A stretch of DNA of 64,000 nt from Pollenia angustigena (taxonomy: Eukaryota > Arthropoda > Insecta > Diptera > Polleniidae): assembly GCA_930367215.1 (NCBI GenBank), contig OV884059.1:147372511-147436510 (forward strand), given 5' to 3'. Position numbers and translations under genes: made by a program. Positions within the stretch are counted from its first letter, which is position 1, and the number at the start of each line of letters is the position of its first letter. This document shows positions 59,692-64,000 of the stretch, piece by piece. Under the pieces are notes generated by a model that was not told the origin of the DNA, did not search any database, and saw nothing but the letters and a program-made list of their open reading frames with translations.

Positions 59692-60306
59692 CCCAAAAAA
59701 AAAAAAAAAATTGAGCTTCAAACGAAGCAGGTTTGTTAGATCGTACCGCTTACGGAAAACATGAATTTTATATTGGGAGTTCCCACTTTAAAGCAATTCA
59801 TTTTTGACACAAATGCGCTTAATTCAAAGCATATAAAAACTGAACGTTTTTTATGACAGTTATTTTTGATATTCTCCCTTACAAACCTGGGGTCTAATCA
59901 CCGCATTCGATACAATAGTATCGAATAAACTATCGAATTTCTTTGCTTACGATAGACACTGACGTATCGAATGAAAACTCGATAAATGTAAAGTTGAGTT
60001 ACTCGATATCGAATGCTAATATTTAAAATTCAATACATTTCATTAGATATCGAGTTTCATGATACCAAAATAAATAATTTCGATCAATTTTGCTCGATAT
60101 GGTATGCGGTGATTAGAACCCTGCATCGTAGTAAGGGAATGCCGTGGCACTTGAAATATTATTTTTTCTTTTATGAAACTTGTGAAGAGTTCCTTCACTT
60201 GCTTTACTGCATCTCTGTATGTCTTATTGCGTAGCGCATAATTGTACGTATGTTTTTTTAAATGTACCATTAGTGCTTCGCAAAGTGATAAAATTTACTT
60301 ATTGGG
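59692..60306. mobile_element. MITE with CCCAATAAA ends, copy 2, interrupted
   Basis: TA flanks both ends (59690-59691 and 60307-60308). The left end is expanded into an A run (CCCAAAAAAA) and the right end is TTATTGGG. The interior is collinear with the inverse of 42256-42679 apart from the element at 59890-60121. Confidence 0.78.
59890..60121. mobile_element. Nested MITE with GGGTTCTAATCACCGCAT ends, 232 bp
   Basis: The ends GGGTCTAATCACCGCAT and, inverted, GGGTTCTAATCACCGCAT enclose many TATCGAA and TCGATA motifs. Comparison with the undisrupted sibling at 42.4 kb (ACAAACCTGC followed by GTAGTAAGGG) shows that it was inserted, with at most a few duplicated bases (CTG or TG). Confidence 0.78.
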
Positions 60307-60884
60307 TAGAAATATACTGAATTAGTTTTGACTCTACACTAGTTGCACTTTTGATTTGTTCATATATCAAACTATCGTCTTTAACGTTGGGTTGTAAAAG
60401 GAGCCCAACTAGTTATTTTAAATGCATTTTAAAAATAGCTTAAAACTTGGTGCTTTATTAAAGTTAAAAGTACTTATAAAGCATTGGTGTTCAGCCCATA
60501 CCACAATTGTGGAAATCAATTCACACACATTCTCATTTAGTCCACGAGAGTACACAATTAAATCGTCGATTATCAAGCGGCAGATGCTTACAAATTGTTT
60601 GTATTTTTATAAAGAATATTTGTCTCTCTATTCACTAATACTAATATGGAATTGGCCCATATGTTTGTCAGCTGATTACCCCTAGTTGGAACACAAACGT
60701 AAAATTTCGTGTATATGAGCCAAAATTTGTACATGTGTGCGTTAAATTGTTTTTGTTTCATATGAACACAATTTTAACAACTTAATGTATACACTCCCAA
60801 ATGAGTCTACCTTGTGTTAATATACCTTGACTGTTATAAAGCAACTAATTTTGACAATTCCCCTCAATATTTTTTTCATACTTA

Positions 60885-61061
60885 GGCCCCTATTACGTTT
60901 CACAACTCAACTCAGTTGTGTGTAATTTTTTAATTTTTGTATTATGGTTTCCAATTTTGTTATATTGCGGCGAACAAAAACTTCAAAAAACTACCACGCA
61001 ACACAACCAGTTGTTTTATTTGCAACTCAACTGAGTTAAGTCGTGAACCGTAATAGGGACC
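60885..61061. mobile_element. PIF/Harbinger-like MITE, 177 bp
   Basis: The ends GGCCCCTATTACGTTTCAC and, inverted, GGTCCCTATTACGGTTCAC lie beside TTA on both sides (60882-60884 and 61062-61064). The arms share AACTCAACT. Confidence 0.8.
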
Positions 61062-61519
61062 TTAGTTTTTGTTTTTAGCTAAAGTATTTATTTTAGAATA
61101 ATTTAAAGCAGAGAGAGAATATTGTAATATATTTTCCTGTTACACCCATGCTTCACTTTTGTTGAATTCCCCTTTGTTTACAGAAATTTATGAAAGTAGC
61201 AGAAATCCCCCATAAAGTTTTCGTCATCATTCTACATTGCAAGTTTGTAAAATGTACGTTTTTCTTTGTATAGTGTAGACAAGTACATAAATTGTTTTTT
61301 TTTTTTTTTAATCTTGAAGAGTTGTTGTTGTTCTTACAGCGAACATATTAAATCGTTTTTGATAACCAATTTTTGTGGTATTGTTTTGACGCCTAAAAAT
61401 TAGTAAAAGCCTAAGCCAAAACCGTACTACTTACGTACTTACTTTAACTGCAGGGTAGTATTTCTTTTAACGAAGTTTTTGCGCATCACTTTAATTGTAT
61501 AATTGTATAAATGTTATAT

Positions 61520-61523
<4 letters not shown>

Positions 61524-61586
<63 letters not shown>
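61524..61586. repeat. (AT)n microsatellite
   Basis: About 62 bp of pure alternating AT ending at the edge of the inverted-repeat element that follows. Open frames across it (Tyr-Ile repeats) are artefacts. Confidence 0.97.
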
Positions 61587-61590
<4 letters not shown>

Positions 61591-61833
61591 CCGTTTATTT
61601 TGAAAGTGGCATTAGTCACTTTTTCAAAAAAAAATCGAGTTAATAATAAATATAATAATAAATAATAATAATAATAAATACTGAGAAAAATATCATTATC
61701 ATGATGTATCAAATACAAGTGAATCTTCTCGAAAGTTAGCATCCATATTTTTAAACGTGTTAAAACGCAAACCCTTAAATATCTCGACTTAAAAACCGAA
61801 ATGACTTATGCCACTTTCAAAATAAGCGGCTCA
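61587..61833. mobile_element. Tc1/mariner-like MITE, 247 bp
   Basis: The ends TGAGCCGTTTATTTTGAAAG and, inverted, TGAGCCGCTTATTTTGAAAG continue into TGGCATTAGTCA and TGGCATAAGTCA, with TA on both sides. It lies between the AT microsatellite and the half foldback element. Confidence 0.78.
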
Positions 61834-61838
61834 TATAT

Positions 61839-62528
61839 TAGAGCGACTCACCAAAAAAAGTGTTCGATGTACCCTCCTAAAAATTAACCTTGGACTTTTT
61901 TAAGATGATATTTTAAATATTTCGGCTCCAGCTTTGACCTCTCGTGAGCTGGACCAGTTTGAAAAAGGGTCTATTTTTGCATGTTTTGTTAATTTGAGAA
62001 TCTGTTTCCTTACTAACATATACAAATAATAAGAAAGGTTTTTGTAAGGCGCGTCCAACTGTATATACAATTCGTCCAATGACGATCATCCATGTCCTTT
62101 TTTTAATGACTTTCTGTAAAAAAAAAAACGGTTTTTGAATTTTTTGTTCGGGGTTGTTTGTAATAAAATAGCCAAATTTACATATTTTAATCTTAAGTCG
62201 ATTTAATTAAATACGTGTCTTAGTTTTTTTTGAAATTCGTGCTAGTTCGCGTTTTGACAAACATGCAATGGGGTGGTAACCCTTTGTTTTAAATAGGGCA
62301 ATATGGGTATCAAACTTTTTGTTTTGCCAAGTACATCATCTTTGCATGTAAATAATAAAGATTTTTGCAAATTAGATTCATTTTACACCGTGCTCTGGAA
62401 TATATATAAATGCAATTTTTTAGTAACTCTAATATGATAGCGGATTTAGTTTCTAGATCATGTATGGATGAAAATATTACTAAAGAAAGAAATAAAGAAA
62501 CGATCCACGACTTAAATTTTTTTTAATT
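61839..62528. mobile_element. Half copy of the 4.6-kb hAT foldback element
   Basis: It starts with the same terminus TAGAGCGACTCACC and follows one arm for about 690 bp, ending at CGACTTAAATTTTTTTT, that is, near the centre of the palindrome. There is no second arm and no matching right 8-bp duplication. A 12-bp deletion near 62030 breaks the 66-codon frame of the other copies. Confidence 0.85.
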
Positions 62529-62580
62529 TGCACTATACACAATATTCTAAAAAATTTCAAGCTTGTTAAAATATCTTTTA

Positions 62581-62696
62581 CGTCCATTTTCACCAAGTTC
62601 CGTTAAAACTAACTTTCAATTAAAGTTCCGATTACCAATATGTTTTGACAGCTATAACCGATAGTTAATTATAACCGAACTTGGTGAAAATGGCCG
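62581..62696. mobile_element. PIF/Harbinger-like MITE, 116 bp
   Basis: The ends CGTCCATTTTCACCAAGTTC and, inverted, CGGCCATTTTCACCAAGTTC lie beside TTA on both sides (62578-62580 and 62697-62699). It consists almost only of its arms. Confidence 0.78.
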
Positions 62697-63183
62697 TTAA
62701 TAGAAATAAAATTTAATTGGCGTTAAAATCAAAATCACACAAATTTACTAATGTTTTTTCAAAAGTTAACTAACTTGTATTAGTTGCAAATTCTCTGGAA
62801 TTAAAATGTTCATTCATAATTTCTAATAAAGTTGAATTGTTTGAATTTTTTTTTTACTACAGCCAATCAGTATTTATCGCATATATGCATATCATAATTT
62901 GCACGTCTGTATGTGATTTTAAACGAGAAATGCATCAATATATATTTGGAAATAAATTATCCGTTTGTGCTGATGTGTGGTTTTAGACCGAACTTTTACT
63001 GCCTGTTTGTAGAACGCGAGCACAAAAGTGACTCGCTAAATATACTTGCTTAATATAAATGGGTTAAAAAGCCGCCTTACCTATTAATATTGTTATGCGA
63101 TAAAATCAGTATGAAAAGTTTTTTTTAGCAACTAGTTGTATTTTATTTAAACATATTAAGAAAAGTATTAAAATAATTTTTTT

Positions 63184-63356
63184 CAAAATGGTCACCATTT
63201 GCCTTCCAGCATGACCAAAGTCTGACAAGGAATTCTTCCATAGCGTGCTCCTATCCGTACAGTGGATAATATTCGTATGAAAGTAGTGCGTACTGCCATA
63301 GACGAATAGCCTGTTAGACTTCGGTCATGCTGGAAAGAAAACGGTGACCATTTCGA
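63184..63356. repeat. Hairpin with about 55-bp arms
   Basis: The left arm (ATGGTCACCATTTGCCTTCC, then AGCATGACCAAAGTCTGACA) pairs with the right arm ending GGTGACCATTTCGAA (63303-63356). The flanking T runs are also part of the symmetry. It looks like a MITE; a structured RNA cannot be excluded. Confidence 0.65.
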
Positions 63357-64000
63357 ATAATTTTTTTTAATACATTCCCAAATATGTTACAAATAAAATA
63401 CTTCTAGTTGTTATAAACACCCCTTTTCATAATGACTTTTTTTTGCATTACAACCGCGTGCCTGAACTTACATATATGTATTAATTTTCATTCAAATTAT
63501 TTTTTTTTTTTTTTAAATTTTATTTTATTTTTAGTTCGAAATTCTGTAAGAACTCCTCGTCTTTATGTTGGCTTTATTCATATGCATGAAATGGTATGCT
63601 GTAAATTCACTTTTATACCCATATAGACAACAACACTGTATATTAACATTTTCAAAATAGTAACAATACTGATAGAATCGTGTTTTAACACTTTTTCCTG
63701 TACGGTACAGTATATTACATACATACATTTTATTTGTACATTAATACATGTGAAGGTACATATTTAAAATTTCTATACGAAGGTTTTTGAAGAACATATG
63801 TATTTGCACAAACTATTGCAGTGCATGATGGTAACATAGAATGTACTATACATATATATGTATGAACAAATATTCATGTACATAACATAATCGTGACAGA
63901 GATGCCAAATGAACTTTTTGATTGCAAAAATTCTTTCACAATATAATATATGTGCACAAACTGTGCAGTCAATCAATCGTCCAATTTCGTCATATAAAAC

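Larger units (their letters stand above)
28..64000. other. Remaining unlisted gaps: no gene seen
   Basis: The gaps between listed features at 8360-8660, 15560-16250, 23865-25100, 29065-30065, 31540-32630, 32785-33655, 34455-36295, 37230-37900, 38060-38670, 49545-51420, 56395-57260, 57940-58330, 58610-59685, 60310-60880, 61070-61520 and 62700-64000 are AT-rich, with A and T runs and short frames only. I see no RNA gene, splice-supported exon or protein motif in them. 50900-51060 has an imperfect inverted pair (GACGTACGACGTAGATACG and CGTATCTACGTCATACG). Confidence 0.4.

Noticed and set aside
61491..61742. 83-codon minus-strand frame with Tyr-Ile repeats
   Set aside because: It is produced by the AT microsatellite and the adjoining inverted-repeat element.
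1..64000. tRNA, rRNA, CRISPR or bacterial operons
   Set aside because: No tRNA-like T-loop boxes, rRNA-like stretches or spaced identical repeats were seen; the coding pattern is eukaryotic.

Overview
The window is AT-rich, gene-poor DNA from a higher fly (Diptera). A profilin reading frame nearly identical to Drosophila Chickadee, a coding intron of about 62 bp, and non-LTR, mariner-like, hAT and piggyBac-like relics of insect type all point that way. The interspersed repeats (monomers with a 17-bp palindrome, and a tail of GGACAGACGGACATGG type) suggest a calyptrate such as a blowfly or house fly, but that is inference. There is no sign of a bacterial or viral origin.

Two host-type coding units are supported. 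(1) An intact 126-codon profilin reading frame lies on the minus strand at 3855-4235. It has no intron and is followed by an A-rich tract. The whole 820-bp unit sits between perfect 17-bp direct repeats (3655-3671 and 4492-4508), which is the signature of a processed retrocopy. It also carries Asn in place of the ligand-binding Tyr6. (2) A three-exon gene at 45306-46447 on the plus strand, with short exons, encodes a 92-residue Myb/SANT-like protein that a scan for long reading frames misses.

Nearly everything else that can be recognised is mobile DNA, much of it nested. 4.6-6.3 kb: a 1.44-kb hAT-type foldback palindrome (8-bp duplication ACCTACAT) inserted into another hairpin. 7.4-10.2 kb: several inverted-repeat MITEs. 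10.0-13.2 kb: a MITE split by a 2.25-kb hAT relic with recognisable transposase motifs, itself carrying another MITE, then a 541-bp hAT MITE. 13.9-20.8 kb: MITEs, a LINE tail, a segmental duplication, and a hAT relic holding a MITE and an 85-bp tandem duplication. 20.9-23.9 kb: a broken mariner-like element and a hAT relic with a dimerisation domain. 25.1-26.2 kb: a tandem-monomer repeat. 27.3-28.4 kb: a piggyBac-like relic. 30-39 kb: jockey-like, RTE/CR1-like and mariner-like fragments. 41.8-43.6 kb: a hAT relic with two MITEs inside. 43.7-63.4 kb: more MITEs with TTA/TAA duplications, a second and interrupted copy of the tandem-monomer repeat, and a half copy of the 4.6-kb foldback.

No tRNA, rRNA or CRISPR was seen. 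Stretches with no recognisable content are listed. They may be intergenic DNA or introns of genes whose exons lie outside. All coordinates and duplications were read by eye, and no search or alignment program was used.
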